A DNA stretch of 64,000 nucleotides from Stenotrophomonas maltophilia (lineage in GTDB: Bacteria > Pseudomonadota > Gammaproteobacteria > Xanthomonadales > Xanthomonadaceae), in the NCBI RefSeq assembly GCF_006974125.1, contig NZ_CP037858.1, forward strand, positions 2,480,001 to 2,544,000, written 5' to 3'. Shown here piece after piece: positions 45,732-55,329 of this stretch. The stretch's first letter is position 1. Each line of letters starts with the position of its first letter. The notes beneath the pieces are model-generated. The model was not told the origin of the DNA, searched no databases, and worked only from the letters and a program-made list of their open reading frames with translations. Both the position numbers and the translations under genes were made by a program.

Positions 45732-46484
45732 ATGAACACCTCCACGCCTGCGCCGTCGCGCGCCATCGGCCTGGTCGGTTTTGACGGTGACGACACGCTG
45801 TGGAAGAGCGAGGACTACTACCGGAAGGCCGAGCAGGATTACCTTGACCTGCTGTCGCGCTACGTCGACGTGCATGACACCCAGACCGCGCGCCACCTGC
45901 TGGAAGTGCAGCAGCGCCACCTGGGCACCTTCGGCTACGGCGTGAAGAGCATGACGCTGTCGATGATCGAAGCGGCCATCGACATCACCGGCCAGCGCAT
46001 CGAGGCGAAGGACATCCAGCGCATCCTGGACATCGGCCACGATACCCTGCGTCACCCGGTCGAGCTGATCGACGGCGTGCGCGAGGCGGTGGCGGCGATC
46101 GCCGAGCACTATCCGGTGGTGCTGATCACCAAGGGTGACCTGTTCCACCAGGAAGCGAAGATCAAGGTCGCCAACCTGGCCGAGCTGTTCCCGCGCATCG
46201 AGATCGTCTCGGAGAAGGATCCGGAAACCTACGCCCGCGTGCTGGCCGAGTTCGACCTGCCGATGCAGCGCTTCGTAATGGTCGGCAACTCGCTGCGTTC
46301 GGACATCGAGCCGGTGGTGACTCTGGGCGGCTGGGGCGTGCATACGCCGTACGCAGTGACCTGGGCCCACGAGACCCAGCACGGCGTGGCCGACGACGAA
46401 CCGCGCATGGTCACTGCCGATACGGCCCACGACTGGCCGGCCGCACTGGCCGCGATCGAGGCCAAGGCCGCCGCGGCGGCCTGA
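45732..46484 (+). CDS. HAD-superfamily hydrolase
   Basis: 250 residues. Motif I is GFDGDDTLW (nucleophile aspartates near 15), motif II is LITKGD (near 132), motif III lysine falls in EIVSEKDPETY, and motif IV is MVGNSLRSDI (near 181). The four-helix cap makes it YjjG/phosphoglycolate-phosphatase-like (subclass I). Substrate unknown; probably a small phosphate ester. It starts 30 bp after a terminator, so it has its own promoter. Confidence 0.88.
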   Translation: MNTSTPAPSRAIGLVGFDGDDTLWKSEDYYRKAEQDYLDLLSRYVDVHDTQTARHLLEVQQRHLGTFGYGVKSMTLSMIEAAIDITGQRIEAKDIQRILDIGHDTLRHPVELIDGVREAVAAIAEHYPVVLITKGDLFHQEAKIKVANLAELFPRIEIVSEKDPETYARVLAEFDLPMQRFVMVGNSLRSDIEPVVTLGGWGVHTPYAVTWAHETQHGVADDEPRMVTADTAHDWPAALAAIEAKAAAAA

Positions 46485-46515
46485 CAGGACCCGGCGGCTG
46501 CGGCAGAATCGGTGC

Positions 46516-47004
46516 ATGAACGTCCGACTGCGCGCGCTGTTGTTGTCCCTGCTGCTGGCGCCGGCTACCGTGCTGGCCCAGCAGACCGCCGAGCGTTCGG
46601 CTGCGTATGAGGTGGAAACCGGTGACAGCTGGATCGATGCCCAGCTGCAGGACATCAATCACTACGCCGAGCGCTACCCCGATGCCTTCCTCGATGAGGT
46701 GTCGCGCTATGCCGACGTGCCGCGTGGTTACGTCAGTGCGCTGTTCACCACTCACGGCTGGCAGGCCGGGGACATCTACTTCGCCTGTTTCTGGGCCAAG
46801 GCCAGCGGCCAGACCTGCCGCGACAGCGTACGCGCCTTCAGCCAGGACCCGGAGGGCGGCTGGGAAGCGGTGGTGAAGCGCATGTCCGCCAAGCCGGACA
46901 ACCTGCACTACCGCGTCGTGCGCCATGCCATCGTGGCCAGCTACGGGCATTGGGACCGGCCGATCACCTTGGATGCCACCCTGAAGCGCCAGCTCAAGCG
47001 GTAG
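46516..47004 (+). CDS. Exported hypothetical protein
   Basis: 162 residues with a signal peptide ending VLAQQ. The mature part has Asp/Tyr-rich helices (DINHYAERYPDAFLDEVSRYADV) and two cysteines (FACFWAKASGQTCRD) that may pair. No known domain. It lies 31 bp after the HAD gene and may be co-transcribed. Its TAG stop codon at 47002-47004 is part of a SMAG repeat beginning at 47001. Confidence 0.65.
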   Translation: MNVRLRALLLSLLLAPATVLAQQTAERSAAYEVETGDSWIDAQLQDINHYAERYPDAFLDEVSRYADVPRGYVSALFTTHGWQAGDIYFACFWAKASGQTCRDSVRAFSQDPEGGWEAVVKRMSAKPDNLHYRVVRHAIVASYGHWDRPITLDATLKRQLKR

Positions 47005-47073
47005 TGCCGGCCGCTGGCCGGCAACTGCATCATTCCAGGCATCCGGAGATTGCCGGCCATCGGCCGGCGCTAC
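47001..47073. repeat. SMAG inverted dimer
   Basis: GTAGTGCCGGCC-GCT-GGCCGGCA at 47001 and a second, inverted unit TGCCGGCC-ATC-GGCCGGCGCTAC ending at 47073. The first GTAG includes the stop codon of the upstream gene. Confidence 0.85.
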
Positions 47074-47169
47074 CGATTTCCGTCATGTTGCTCTGCATAT
47101 CGCCGCCGCGCCGCGCTCCGGCGACAATACGGGTCCGAGCTGTTCCCCGTTCCCGTAATCGAGTGACTG

Positions 47170-48534
47170 ATGAGCGCCTCTTTCGTTTCGCCTGATGTGA
47201 TCCGCCGCCTGTTCGCACAGGCCATGTCCCGCATGTACCGCACCGAAGTGCCGCTGTACGGCACGCTGGTGGAGCTGGTGGAGCGGATCAACGCGCAGGT
47301 GCTTGCCCAGGACCCGGCGTTGGCCGCGCAGCTGCAGCGCAACGACGAGCGTGCACGCCTGGACGAAGAGCGCCATGGCGCGATCCGCGTTGGCACCGTG
47401 CAGGAACTGGCCACGTTGCGCCGCCTGTTCGCGGTGATGGGCATGTTCCCGGTGGGCTACTACGACCTGTCGGTGGCCGGCGTGCCGGTGCACTCCACCG
47501 CATTCCGCCCGCTCACCGGCGCCGCGCTGGCACAGAATCCGTTCCGCGTGTTCACCTCGCTGCTGCGCCTGGAACTGATTGAAGACGAAGCGCTGCGTGC
47601 CGAATCGGCGAAGATCCTGGCGCGCCGCCGTATCTTCACCGAGGGCGCACTGGCGCTGATCGACCAGGCCGAGCGTGACGGTGGCCTGTCGCAGGCCGAC
47701 GCCGAGCGCTTCGTCGGCGAAGCGCTGGAAACCTTCCGCTGGCACGGTGATGCCACGGTCGATCTGCCGACCTACCACGCGCTGCACAACGCGCACCGCC
47801 TGGTGGCCGACGTGGTCAGTTTCCGTGGCCCGCACATCAATCACCTGACACCGCGCACGCTGGACATCGACGCTGCGCAGGCGGCGATGATCGAACACGG
47901 TATGGCCGCCAAGGCGGTGATCGAAGGCCCGCCGCGCCGTGCCTGCCCGATCCTGCTGCGCCAGACCAGCTTCAAGGCGCTGGAAGAAGCCGTGCATTTC
48001 CCGGACAGCGAGGGCGGCGATGCCGGCACCCATACCGCGCGCTTCGGCGAGATCGAGCAACGCGGGCTTGCGCTGACCCCGAAGGGCCGCGCGCTGTACG
48101 ACCAGTTGTTGTCGCAGGCACGCGACGCCGGTGGCGAAGGCAGTACCGGAGGCGACTACGGCCAGCGCCTGCAGGCGGTGTTCACCAGCTTCCCGGATGA
48201 CCACGACACCCTGCGCCAGGAAGGCCTGGGCTACTACCGTTACCAGCTGACCGACGCCGGCCGTGCCGCGCCGGAGCGCGTGGCCGATCTGCCGGCCGAA
48301 GTGCTGGTGGCCACAGGCCTGGCCACCGCCGACCCGATCGTCTACGAGGATTTCCTGCCGGTCAGTGCGGCGGGCATCTTCCAGTCGAACCTGGGCGGCG
48401 AAGAGCAGCGCGCGTATGCCGCCCACGCCAACCGCGAGGCCTTCGAACAGGCGCTGGGCGTGGCGGTGAACGACGAGTTCGAGATCTACGAGCGGCTGCA
48501 GGCCGAATCGCTGGCGGCGCTGCGCACCGTTTGA
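47170..48534 (+). CDS. 2-oxoadipate dioxygenase/decarboxylase family protein (HglS/YdcJ, DUF1338)
   Basis: 454 residues, the normal length for this family. Landmarks are SVAGVPVHSTAFRP (metal histidine, near 115), SFRGPHINHLTPRTLDID (near 220) and a late YEDFLPVSAAGIF with the third metal ligand. HglS converts 2-oxoadipate to D-2-hydroxyglutarate in D-lysine breakdown using Fe(II). No other lysine-degradation gene is adjacent. The CoA-transferase next door is on the opposite strand. Confidence 0.88.
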   Translation: MSASFVSPDVIRRLFAQAMSRMYRTEVPLYGTLVELVERINAQVLAQDPALAAQLQRNDERARLDEERHGAIRVGTVQELATLRRLFAVMGMFPVGYYDLSVAGVPVHSTAFRPLTGAALAQNPFRVFTSLLRLELIEDEALRAESAKILARRRIFTEGALALIDQAERDGGLSQADAERFVGEALETFRWHGDATVDLPTYHALHNAHRLVADVVSFRGPHINHLTPRTLDIDAAQAAMIEHGMAAKAVIEGPPRRACPILLRQTSFKALEEAVHFPDSEGGDAGTHTARFGEIEQRGLALTPKGRALYDQLLSQARDAGGEGSTGGDYGQRLQAVFTSFPDDHDTLRQEGLGYYRYQLTDAGRAAPERVADLPAEVLVATGLATADPIVYEDFLPVSAAGIFQSNLGGEEQRAYAAHANREAFEQALGVAVNDEFEIYERLQAESLAALRTV

Positions 48535-48536
48535 GG

Positions 48537-48645
48537 GTAGAGCCGGCCGCTGGCCGGCAGTAGGGGAAGCCGGCCAGCGGCCGGCTTCACCCCATGCCCG
48601 TACCTGGGGTCAGATCCCTTTTCGGCAGAAAAGGGCTCTGACCCC
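48537..48645. repeat. SMAG pair and GGGGTC-type palindrome
   Basis: GTAGAGCCGGCC-GCT-GGCCGGC at 48537 with an inverted partner to about 48588. Then GGGGTCAGATCCCTTTT / AAAAGGGCTCTGACCCC (48606-48645, one mismatch), between convergent genes. Confidence 0.8.
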
Positions 48646-48653
48646 CAACGCAA

Positions 48654-50168
48654 TCAGCCCTTCATCGTGCCGGTATCCAGCCAACGCTGGTGCCACGACA
48701 GCGCTTCCGGCAGCAGGTGCGGGGTGTGCTTGCCGTAGCTCTCGCGGCTGGCGCGGTCGAAGTAATCCTGCAGCTGCGGACGGAAATCCGGGTGTGCGCA
48801 GTTGTCGATCAGCACCTGCGCGCGCTTGCGCGGGGTCAGGCCACGCAGGTCGGCCAGGCCCTGTTCGGTCACGATCACCGACACGTCGTGCTCGGTGTGA
48901 TCGACGTGGCTGGCCATCGGCACGATCGCCGAGATGGTGCCGTTCTTCGCGGTTGACGGGCTCAGGAACGCCGACAGGAAGCCGTTGCGGGCGAAGTCAC
49001 CCGAACCGCCGATGCCGTTCATGATGCGCGTGCCCATCACGTGCGTCGAATTGACGTTGCCGTAGATGTCCACCTCGATCATGCCGTTCATGCCGATGCA
49101 GCCAAGGCGGCGCACCAGTTCCGGGTGGTTGGAGATCTCCTGCGTGCGCATGATGATGCGCTCGCGGTAGAAATCGATGTTCTCCTTGAACGTCTCGTTG
49201 GCCTGCGGGCTCAGCGCGAAGCCGGTGCACGAGGCGTAGCTCAGCACGCCGTCGCGCAGCAGGTCCAGCATGCCGTCCTGGATCACTTCGGTGAACGCGG
49301 CCAGATCGCGGAAGCCGCTCTTGGCCAGGCCGGCCAGCACCGCATTGGGAATGTTGCCCACGCCCGACTGCAGCGGCAGCAGGTTCGGCGGCAGGCGCCC
49401 CTTCTTCACTTCGTGCTGCAGGAACTCGATCAGGTGCGAAGCGATCTGTTCGCTGGTGGCATCGATCGGGCTGAACGGGCTGTTGCGGTCCGGGCCATTG
49501 GTACGCACCACGGCCACGATCTTGTCCGGGTCGCAGCGCAGCGCGGTGTCACCGATGCGGTCGTTGGCATTCACCAGCGGAATCGGCTTGCGGTGCGGCG
49601 GCAGCGCGGTGCCGTAGTAGATGTCATGCATGCCGTCGACGCCGGCCGGCTGCCATTCGTTGACCTCGACGATCACCTTCTTGGCCAGGTCCAGCCAGGT
49701 CTTGTTGTTGCCGACCGAGGTGGAGGGCACCAGTGAGCCATCTTGGCGGATGGCCGAGACCTCGATCACGGCGGTATCGATCTCGCCGTAGAAGCCGAAC
49801 CACACGTGCTGGGCAACGTGGCTGAGGTGGATGTCGATGTAATCCAGCTTGCCCTCGTTGATGCGGTTGCGCGCATCCGGGTCGCTCTGGAACGGCATGC
49901 GCATGGCGATGCCATCGGCCTTGGCCAGCGCGCCATCGAGTTCCGGTGCAGTGGAGGCGCCGGTCATCAGGCTGATCTGGAAGGGCTGGCCCTGGGCGTG
50001 CACCGCTTCGATGCGGCGGGCCAGTTCGACGGGAACGGCCTTGGGATACCCGGAGCCGGTAAAGCCGCTCATGGCCACGGTTTCACCGGGCTGGATCAGC
50101 GCGGCTGCGGCCTCTGCGGAGACCACGCGGTCACGGAGACGCGCGTTGGCGATGCGATCAACAGACAT
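48654..50168 (-). CDS. Succinyl-CoA:acetate CoA-transferase (acetyl-CoA hydrolase/transferase family)
   Basis: 504 residues. Family landmarks are [15 protein letters not shown] near residue 32, [15 protein letters not shown] near 268 and [11 protein letters not shown] near 395. The length and [25 protein letters not shown] segment match SucCoAT enzymes such as AarC and ScpC rather than 4-hydroxybutyrate CoA-transferase. It swaps CoA between succinate and acetate, a route for acetate activation or a TCA bypass. Monocistronic, with its own 5' region. Confidence 0.88.
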   Translation of the reverse strand: MSVDRIANARLRDRVVSAEAAAALIQPGETVAMSGFTGSGYPKAVPVELARRIEAVHAQGQPFQISLMTGASTAPELDGALAKADGIAMRMPFQSDPDARNRINEGKLDYIDIHLSHVAQHVWFGFYGEIDTAVIEVSAIRQDGSLVPSTSVGNNKTWLDLAKKVIVEVNEWQPAGVDGMHDIYYGTALPPHRKPIPLVNANDRIGDTALRCDPDKIVAVVRTNGPDRNSPFSPIDATSEQIASHLIEFLQHEVKKGRLPPNLLPLQSGVGNIPNAVLAGLAKSGFRDLAAFTEVIQDGMLDLLRDGVLSYASCTGFALSPQANETFKENIDFYRERIIMRTQEISNHPELVRRLGCIGMNGMIEVDIYGNVNSTHVMGTRIMNGIGGSGDFARNGFLSAFLSPSTAKNGTISAIVPMASHVDHTEHDVSVIVTEQGLADLRGLTPRKRAQVLIDNCAHPDFRPQLQDYFDRASRESYGKHTPHLLPEALSWHQRWLDTGTMKG

Positions 50169-50284
50169 GACGACACGTGTTGCTGGGGGGAATCCCGATT
50201 ATCGGCCATCCTCATCCGTACGGGGGGTTCTACCTTCGTGGAATGGCTTTTCCCGCAGGGGTCACCCAAACCCGCCGGTTTTGT

Positions 50285-50394
50285 TTTGCAGTGCAGCGTG
50301 CAAAGTGCTTTCGGAGCCCGCACGATGGCCCTGCATCCCGACGTGGGGGAGGGAGCAGAGCCCGCTGGCAGTTCGCTGCAAGCGGGCTTTTTTA
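50285..50394 (+). ncRNA. Candidate small RNA (3' part)
   Basis: A strong plus-strand terminator (50359-50394: AGCCCGCT, one g/a mismatch, GCAG-TTCG-CTGC, AGCGGGCT and a T-run) lies between a minus-strand gene start (50168) and a plus-strand start (50587), so no coding transcript explains it. A second hairpin, TTTGCA-8 nt-TGCAAA, is at 50285-50304. The 5' end is not defined and may lie anywhere after 50170. Confidence 0.5.
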
Positions 50395-50434
50395 TTGCCT
50401 GCCGCCCAGTATGAATACGCGGTTCCCATTATCG

Positions 50435-50546
50435 GTAGTGTCGGCCGCTGGCCGGCAACCCCGGTAACCTTCGGCATCATCGGATTTGCCGGCCAGCGAC
50501 CGGCACTATCAGGTCATCGGATCTGCCGGCCAGCGGCCGGCATTAC
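50435..50546. repeat. SMAG cluster upstream of glnE
   Basis: Three hairpins in a row: GTAGTGTCGGCC-GCT-GGCCGGCA, then TGCCGGCCAGCGACCGGCACTA, then TGCCGGCCAGCGGCCGGCATTA. Confidence 0.8.
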
Positions 50547-50586
50547 CAGGTCCGTTGTGTCCCGACCGGGTCGATACAATCAGGGC

Positions 50587-53382
50587 ATGACCCTCGCCCC
50601 CGCCGAACTGTCCGCCGCCCTCCAGCCCGTTGTCGACCGCGCCCTGTCGCGATTGGCCCAGGTGCTGCCTGAGCCCACCCCGGCTGAGCTGCAGCCGCTG
50701 CTGACCCGGCTGGCGGTGGCCAGCGACTTCGCCCTGGATACCCTGGTGCGGCAACCGGCGCTGCTGGCGCAGCTGGCCGCCCCCGGTTGCCCGCCGATCC
50801 CGGCGCCGGTGCTCGACCCGCTGCAGCCCAGCGACTGGCCGGCGCAGCTGCGGCGCTGGCGCACCGCGATGTCGACGCGGCTGATCTGGCGCGACCTGGC
50901 CGGGCTGGACGATGTGGCACAGACCCTGGCCGGCGCCACCACCCTGGCCGAGGATTGCCTGCGGCTGGCGCTGGACGCCCTGCAGCAGGAATTCGCACAG
51001 CGCCACGGCGTGGTCCGTGATGGCGAAGGCGCCCCCCAGCAGCTGGTGGTGTTCGGCCTCGGCAAGCTCGGCGGTGGCGAACTCAACTTCAGTTCCGATA
51101 TCGATCTGGTCTACGCCTACCCGCACGGCGGCGAATCCGACGGCCCGCGCGCGCTGGCCGCCGAAGAGTACTTCGCCCGCCTCGGCCAGCGCCTGGCCAA
51201 GCTGCTGGATGAAACCACTGTCGATGGCTTCAGCCACCGTGTCGACCTGCGCCTGCGCCCGTTCGGCAGCGCCGGCCGCGTTGCGCTGTCGTTCGCGGCG
51301 ATGGATCAGTATTTCCAGCGCGAGGGCCGCGATTGGGAGCGCTATGCCTGGCTGAAGGCGCGCGCGGTGGCTGGTGACATCGAGGCCGGTGAAGCGTGGC
51401 TGCAGACCCTGCGCCCGTTCGTGTACCGCCGCTACCTGGATTTCACCGCGCTCGACGGCCTGCGCGAGATGAAGGCCGCCATCACCGCCGAAGTCGCGCG
51501 CCGTGAACTGCATGAAGACATCAAGCGCGGCGCCGGTGGCATCCGCGAAATCGAGTTCCTGTGCCAGGCGCTGCAGCTGATTCGCGGTGGCCGTGAACCG
51601 GCACTGCGCGAGCGTCGCCTGCTGGTGGCGCTGGACGCACTGGTGGCCGCCGGACAGATCGCGCCCGAGGATGGCAGCGCGTTGCGCGAGGCTTACCTGT
51701 TCCTGCGCCGGCTGGAAAACCGCCTGCAGATGCTGCGCGACGCGCAGACCCACGTGCTGCCCAGCGACGCGCTTGACCGTGCGCGCATCGCCGTCGGCCT
51801 GGGCTACCCGGACTGGGACGTGCTGCGCGCGGCACTCGCCGAGCAGCAGGAACGGGTCAGCACCGAGTTCGCCGCGCTGCTGGCACCGCGCAAGGGCCAG
51901 GCTGCGCCCGACGCGCTGGCCAACTACTGGCGCAGCCTGCCCGAGGGCAGCAACGCGCCGCTGCTGGCCGAAGCCGGGTTCCTCGATGCCAACGGCGCTG
52001 ACCAGTCGCTGCGCGATTTCGCACAAGGCACCGGTGTGAAGTCCTTGTCCGATGCCGCGCGTGCACGCCTGGATCGCGTGCTGCCTGCGCTGCTGCATGC
52101 CGCCACGCGTTCGCCGCAGCCGGATGCCGCGCTCAAGCGCGTGCTTGGCCTGCTGCAGGCGGTGCTGCGCCGGACCAGCTATCTCGCGCTGCTGGACGAA
52201 CAGCCCAGCGCGTTGGCGCGGCTGGTCGATGTGCTGGCGCGCAGCGCGCTGCTGGCCGAGCGCCTGGCGGCGTATCCGCTGCTGTTGGACGAACTGCTGG
52301 ACGTACGCGTGTCCGGGCCGATGCCCGATGCCGCCGGCATGCTTGCCGAGTGCCAGCAGGTGCTGGCGGTGGAAGATCCCGAATCCGCGCTGCGCTGGCT
52401 CAATGAAACGCGGCTGGCACTCAGCTTCCGCATGGCGATGGCCACGTTGGACGGGCGCCAGGGCGCGGTGGACAGCACCCGGCAACTGGCCGAGCTGGCG
52501 CAGGCGGTGGTGATCACCGTGCTGGCAATGGCCGAGGCGGACATGCGCGCCGCACACGGCGAAATCCCCGGTGGCCGCTTCGCGATCATCGGCTATGGCA
52601 GCCTCGGTGGGCTTGAACTGGGCTTCGGTTCCGATCTGGACCTGGTGTTCCTGCACGACAACCCCGCCGGTGTGGACGCCAGCGATGGTGCACGTCCGCT
52701 GGAGCCGGGGCGCTGGTACGCGCGCCTGGCGCAGAAGGTGATGGCACTGCTCGGCGCGGTCACCGCCGCCGGGCGCCTGTACGACATCGACGTGCGCCTG
52801 CGCCCGGATGGCGGCAAGGGGTCGCTGGTGTCTTCGTTGGCCAGCTACACCGAGTACCAGCGTGAGCGCGCATGGACCTGGGAACACCAGGCGTTGGTGC
52901 GTGCACGCGGCGTGGCCGGTGATGCCAGCCTGCTGGGTGACTTCGAACAGGTGCGTACACAGACGCTGGGGCGTGAGCGCGACACGGGTGTGCTGTATGC
53001 CGATGTGCTGAAGATGCGCGGCCGCATGCGCACCGAACTGGACCGCAGCGATGCCGCGCGGCTGGACCTGAAGCAGGGTGCCGGTGGCGTAGTGGACCTG
53101 GAGTTCCTGCTGCAGACCGGTGTGCTGGCGCGCAGTGCGCAGCATGCGGCGCTGCTGAAGCCGCGCGATACGCCCTCGTTGATCGATGCGCTGGCGGTTG
53201 CCGGCTTCCTGCCGGAAGACACGGCGCGGACGTTGCATGGAGCACATGCCACGTTGCTGGAGGTGGGCCTGGCCTGCACGCTGGATCGACGTCCGCGACT
53301 GGCACCGACCACGCCCGCGATTGAAGAGGCGTGTGCCGCGATTACGGCAGCGTGCAGAGCCGCGGAGTTGCCGTTCGCCTGA
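50587..53382 (+). CDS. glnE: Bifunctional glutamine synthetase adenylyltransferase/deadenylase GlnE
   Basis: 931 residues. The N-terminal nucleotidyltransferase domain, which removes AMP, has [22 protein letters not shown] (near 155). The C-terminal domain, which adds AMP, has [20 protein letters not shown] (near 670), with the linking PII-responsive region between them. It tunes glutamine synthetase activity to nitrogen supply. The ATG at 50587 is the first one before conserved sequence; the frame upstream is open but runs through repeats. Confidence 0.97.
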   Translation: MTLAPAELSAALQPVVDRALSRLAQVLPEPTPAELQPLLTRLAVASDFALDTLVRQPALLAQLAAPGCPPIPAPVLDPLQPSDWPAQLRRWRTAMSTRLIWRDLAGLDDVAQTLAGATTLAEDCLRLALDALQQEFAQRHGVVRDGEGAPQQLVVFGLGKLGGGELNFSSDIDLVYAYPHGGESDGPRALAAEEYFARLGQRLAKLLDETTVDGFSHRVDLRLRPFGSAGRVALSFAAMDQYFQREGRDWERYAWLKARAVAGDIEAGEAWLQTLRPFVYRRYLDFTALDGLREMKAAITAEVARRELHEDIKRGAGGIREIEFLCQALQLIRGGREPALRERRLLVALDALVAAGQIAPEDGSALREAYLFLRRLENRLQMLRDAQTHVLPSDALDRARIAVGLGYPDWDVLRAALAEQQERVSTEFAALLAPRKGQAAPDALANYWRSLPEGSNAPLLAEAGFLDANGADQSLRDFAQGTGVKSLSDAARARLDRVLPALLHAATRSPQPDAALKRVLGLLQAVLRRTSYLALLDEQPSALARLVDVLARSALLAERLAAYPLLLDELLDVRVSGPMPDAAGMLAECQQVLAVEDPESALRWLNETRLALSFRMAMATLDGRQGAVDSTRQLAELAQAVVITVLAMAEADMRAAHGEIPGGRFAIIGYGSLGGLELGFGSDLDLVFLHDNPAGVDASDGARPLEPGRWYARLAQKVMALLGAVTAAGRLYDIDVRLRPDGGKGSLVSSLASYTEYQRERAWTWEHQALVRARGVAGDASLLGDFEQVRTQTLGRERDTGVLYADVLKMRGRMRTELDRSDAARLDLKQGAGGVVDLEFLLQTGVLARSAQHAALLKPRDTPSLIDALAVAGFLPEDTARTLHGAHATLLEVGLACTLDRRPRLAPTTPAIEEACAAITAACRAAELPFA

Positions 53383-53450
53383 GTGGCGGATGGCGGAGGT
53401 CTGCAGTTGGTACCTGCCGGATCAATGATCTGACCGTTGGCCTGCTGTTG

Positions 53451-53617
53451 GTAGGTGCCAACCTTGGTTGGCATGAGTGCCAAGCGCCAACCAAGGTTGG
53501 CGACTACCGGATCAATGGCCCGGCGATGCCCGCTCGTGGTGGGTGCCGACCGATGGTCGGCACGCTGTCAGCGGTGATGAACTCCGATGGAGCGTGCCAA
53601 CCAAGGTTGGCACCTAC
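53451..53617. repeat. Cluster of GCCAACC-AAGG-type palindromes
   Basis: GTAGGTGCCAACC-TT-GGTTGGCA at 53451, then GCCAACC-AA-GGTTGGC with CTAC near 53490-53510, an ACCGATGGTCGGC unit, and GTGCCAACC-AA-GGTTGGCACCTAC ending near 53616. It is a SMAG subfamily sharing the GTAG/CTAC ends. The same units build the tandem array at 59163. Confidence 0.8.
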
Positions 53618-53631
53618 CAGAGCATGTGCGG

Positions 53632-54192
53632 TCAGCTGGTCGCGCGCAGCGGCGCCATCTTCCACAGCAACGCGCGGAACGGGGCCAGCAGGCACACGCC
53701 GATCGCCAGCTTCACCGCCAGGTCGCCTGCGGCCCAGCTCATCCACGGCAGGGCGGAACCGGCAAACGCGATCGACCAGAAAATGGTGGTATCTACCGTC
53801 GCGCTGCAGGTGGTGGCCACCATCGGTGCGCGCCACCAGCTGCCACGGCGCAGGCGGTCGAACACGGTGATGTCCAGCAGCTGGGCCACGATGAAGGCCG
53901 AGCACGAGGCAATGGCGATGCGCGGCGTGGCCACCCAGATCGACAGCAGCACCGCCACCAGGAAGCCGATCCACGCCACGCGGCGCGCCGGGCCCGGGCC
54001 GAAGCGGCGGTTGATCAGGTTGCTGACCAGGAACGCCACCGGATAGCTGAAGGCGCCCCAGGTCAGCCAATCGTTGATCGGGTACTGCACCAGTACGTTG
54101 GACAGCAGCACCACCGCACCCATCGCCAGCACCGCCAGCACCAGGGCGCGCGGGGTCAGCGGGGCAAACACAGGGGCAGGACGCACGGACAT
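53632..54192 (-). CDS. Queuosine precursor transporter, VUT (DUF165) family
   Basis: 186 residues, about six helices, with the family pattern GAFSYPVAFLVSNLINRRFGP near residue 42 and SAFIVAQLLDITVFDRLR near 95. VUT/YhhQ proteins import queuosine precursors such as preQ0/preQ1 for tRNA modification. The ATG at 54192 starts just before the first helix. No queuosine biosynthesis gene is adjacent. Confidence 0.85.
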   Translation of the reverse strand: MSVRPAPVFAPLTPRALVLAVLAMGAVVLLSNVLVQYPINDWLTWGAFSYPVAFLVSNLINRRFGPGPARRVAWIGFLVAVLLSIWVATPRIAIASCSAFIVAQLLDITVFDRLRRGSWWRAPMVATTCSATVDTTIFWSIAFAGSALPWMSWAAGDLAVKLAIGVCLLAPFRALLWKMAPLRATS

Positions 54193-54267
54193 GGCGAGCC
54201 AGGGGGACAAAGGGGATCGCCCATTATCCGCCCGGCCCACCGCAAAGCCAAAACCGGTTGTTCAGCT

Positions 54268-54783
54268 TTACAGCGCTTCGCTCATCACGTCGCCAGCGGC
54301 GTAGGCGGTCGGCACATAGGCCAGCGCCTGGCCCTGCGCGCTCTTCACGGTCCAGCCGGCACCGGCCTCGGTCGGGTCGAAGCGCACCTGCTGGCCAACG
54401 ACGAAGCCGACGATCGGGTCATCGCCTGCAGCCGCCGGCCATTGCAGCGTTGCGGTCTGGTCGGCCTTGCCGGGCACCTGCAGGTGCACCTGGCGATCAC
54501 CGGCTGGCGTGGTAGCGACCTGCTTCACCTCCATCGGCGGCAGCGGCACCGCCGGCGTGCGTGCGGCGACCTTGCCGTTGCGCTCGCTGGCCTTGAACGG
54601 AGCCTTGGACAGTTCGGCCAATCCCATCGACGTGGCCAACGGAATCGACAGCACGATCAGCGACGTGACCAGCACGCTGGTCTGACCGCTGTTCAACTGC
54701 GGCGCGGCGCCGGCATGGGCGGTGGGCACCAGCAGTGCCGAGAGCAGCAGGGCGGACGCGGGAACGCGCAGGTAACGGAACAT
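54268..54783 (-). CDS. Exported protein of unknown function, paralogue of next gene
   Basis: 171 residues with AGGAGGT before the ATG and a signal peptide ending AHAG. A second hydrophobic helix lies near 38-58 (SVLVTSLIVLSIPLATSMGL). The C-terminal part (DDPIVGFVVGQQVRFDPTEAGAGWTVKSAQGQALAYVP) closely parallels the end of the next protein, so the two are related and probably arose by duplication. Last gene of the DUF2145 operon. Function unknown. Confidence 0.7.
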   Translation of the reverse strand: MFRYLRVPASALLLSALLVPTAHAGAAPQLNSGQTSVLVTSLIVLSIPLATSMGLAELSKAPFKASERNGKVAARTPAVPLPPMEVKQVATTPAGDRQVHLQVPGKADQTATLQWPAAAGDDPIVGFVVGQQVRFDPTEAGAGWTVKSAQGQALAYVPTAYAAGDVMSEAL

Positions 54784-54815
54784 GGAGACCTCCTGGTCAG
54801 GGTGGGGACGGCGGC

Positions 54816-55310
54816 TCAGCGCCGGGTATCGAAAATGTCGCGCGGGCCGGTGGCCTCGGGCAGGTATTCCAGCGGGCGGCCCTGGTTGTCCTTCACCTGC
54901 CAGCCCTGGTCGGTGCCGGTCGGCTCGAAGTTCACGGTCTGTCCCACGGTGAACTGCACGGCGGGATCGCCGGGGCGCTTCGGCCACTGCATCGACGCGG
55001 TGTTCTGCGGGTTGTTGGCATCACGCAGCAGCACTTCGCGGCGGCCGTCAACGGTGGTGGCGATGGCGCTCACCTGCATCTGCGGCAGCTTCACCGATGC
55101 GCCATGGCCGGGCGGCAGCCCCGCATCCTGGGCTTCCCTGGCAGCGGCGGCGCGCGCCGAAGCCACCAGGGGCGCGGACATTTCCAGGCTCGGCCCCTGC
55201 GGACCTGGGTCCTGCAGGATGATGATGCGGCGTTCGGCATGGGCGGTGCTCGCGCCGAACAGGCCGGCAACAATCACCATCGGCATCAGGGAAACCAGCA
55301 GCGGACGCAT
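54816..55310 (-). CDS. Exported protein of unknown function, paralogue of neighbour
   Basis: 164 residues with a signal peptide ending STAHA. The C-terminal domain (VQFTVGQTVNFEPTGTDQGWQVKDNQGRPLEYLPE) matches the neighbour at 54268. The central SAIATTVDGRREVLLRDANN corresponds to its VATTPAGDRQVHLQVPGK. The repeated small beta domain with a GWxVKxxQG core may bind a partner or a wall component. It lies 19 bp downstream of the DUF2145 gene on the same strand. Confidence 0.7.
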   Translation of the reverse strand: MRPLLVSLMPMVIVAGLFGASTAHAERRIIILQDPGPQGPSLEMSAPLVASARAAAAREAQDAGLPPGHGASVKLPQMQVSAIATTVDGRREVLLRDANNPQNTASMQWPKRPGDPAVQFTVGQTVNFEPTGTDQGWQVKDNQGRPLEYLPEATGPRDIFDTRR

Positions 55311-55329
55311 GTCGTTCTCCTTGCGGGAT

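Noticed and set aside
50177..50467. Short plus-strand ORFs in the gap upstream of glnE
   Set aside because: They cross the terminator hairpin and a SMAG repeat, and have Arg/Ser/Cys-rich noise composition.
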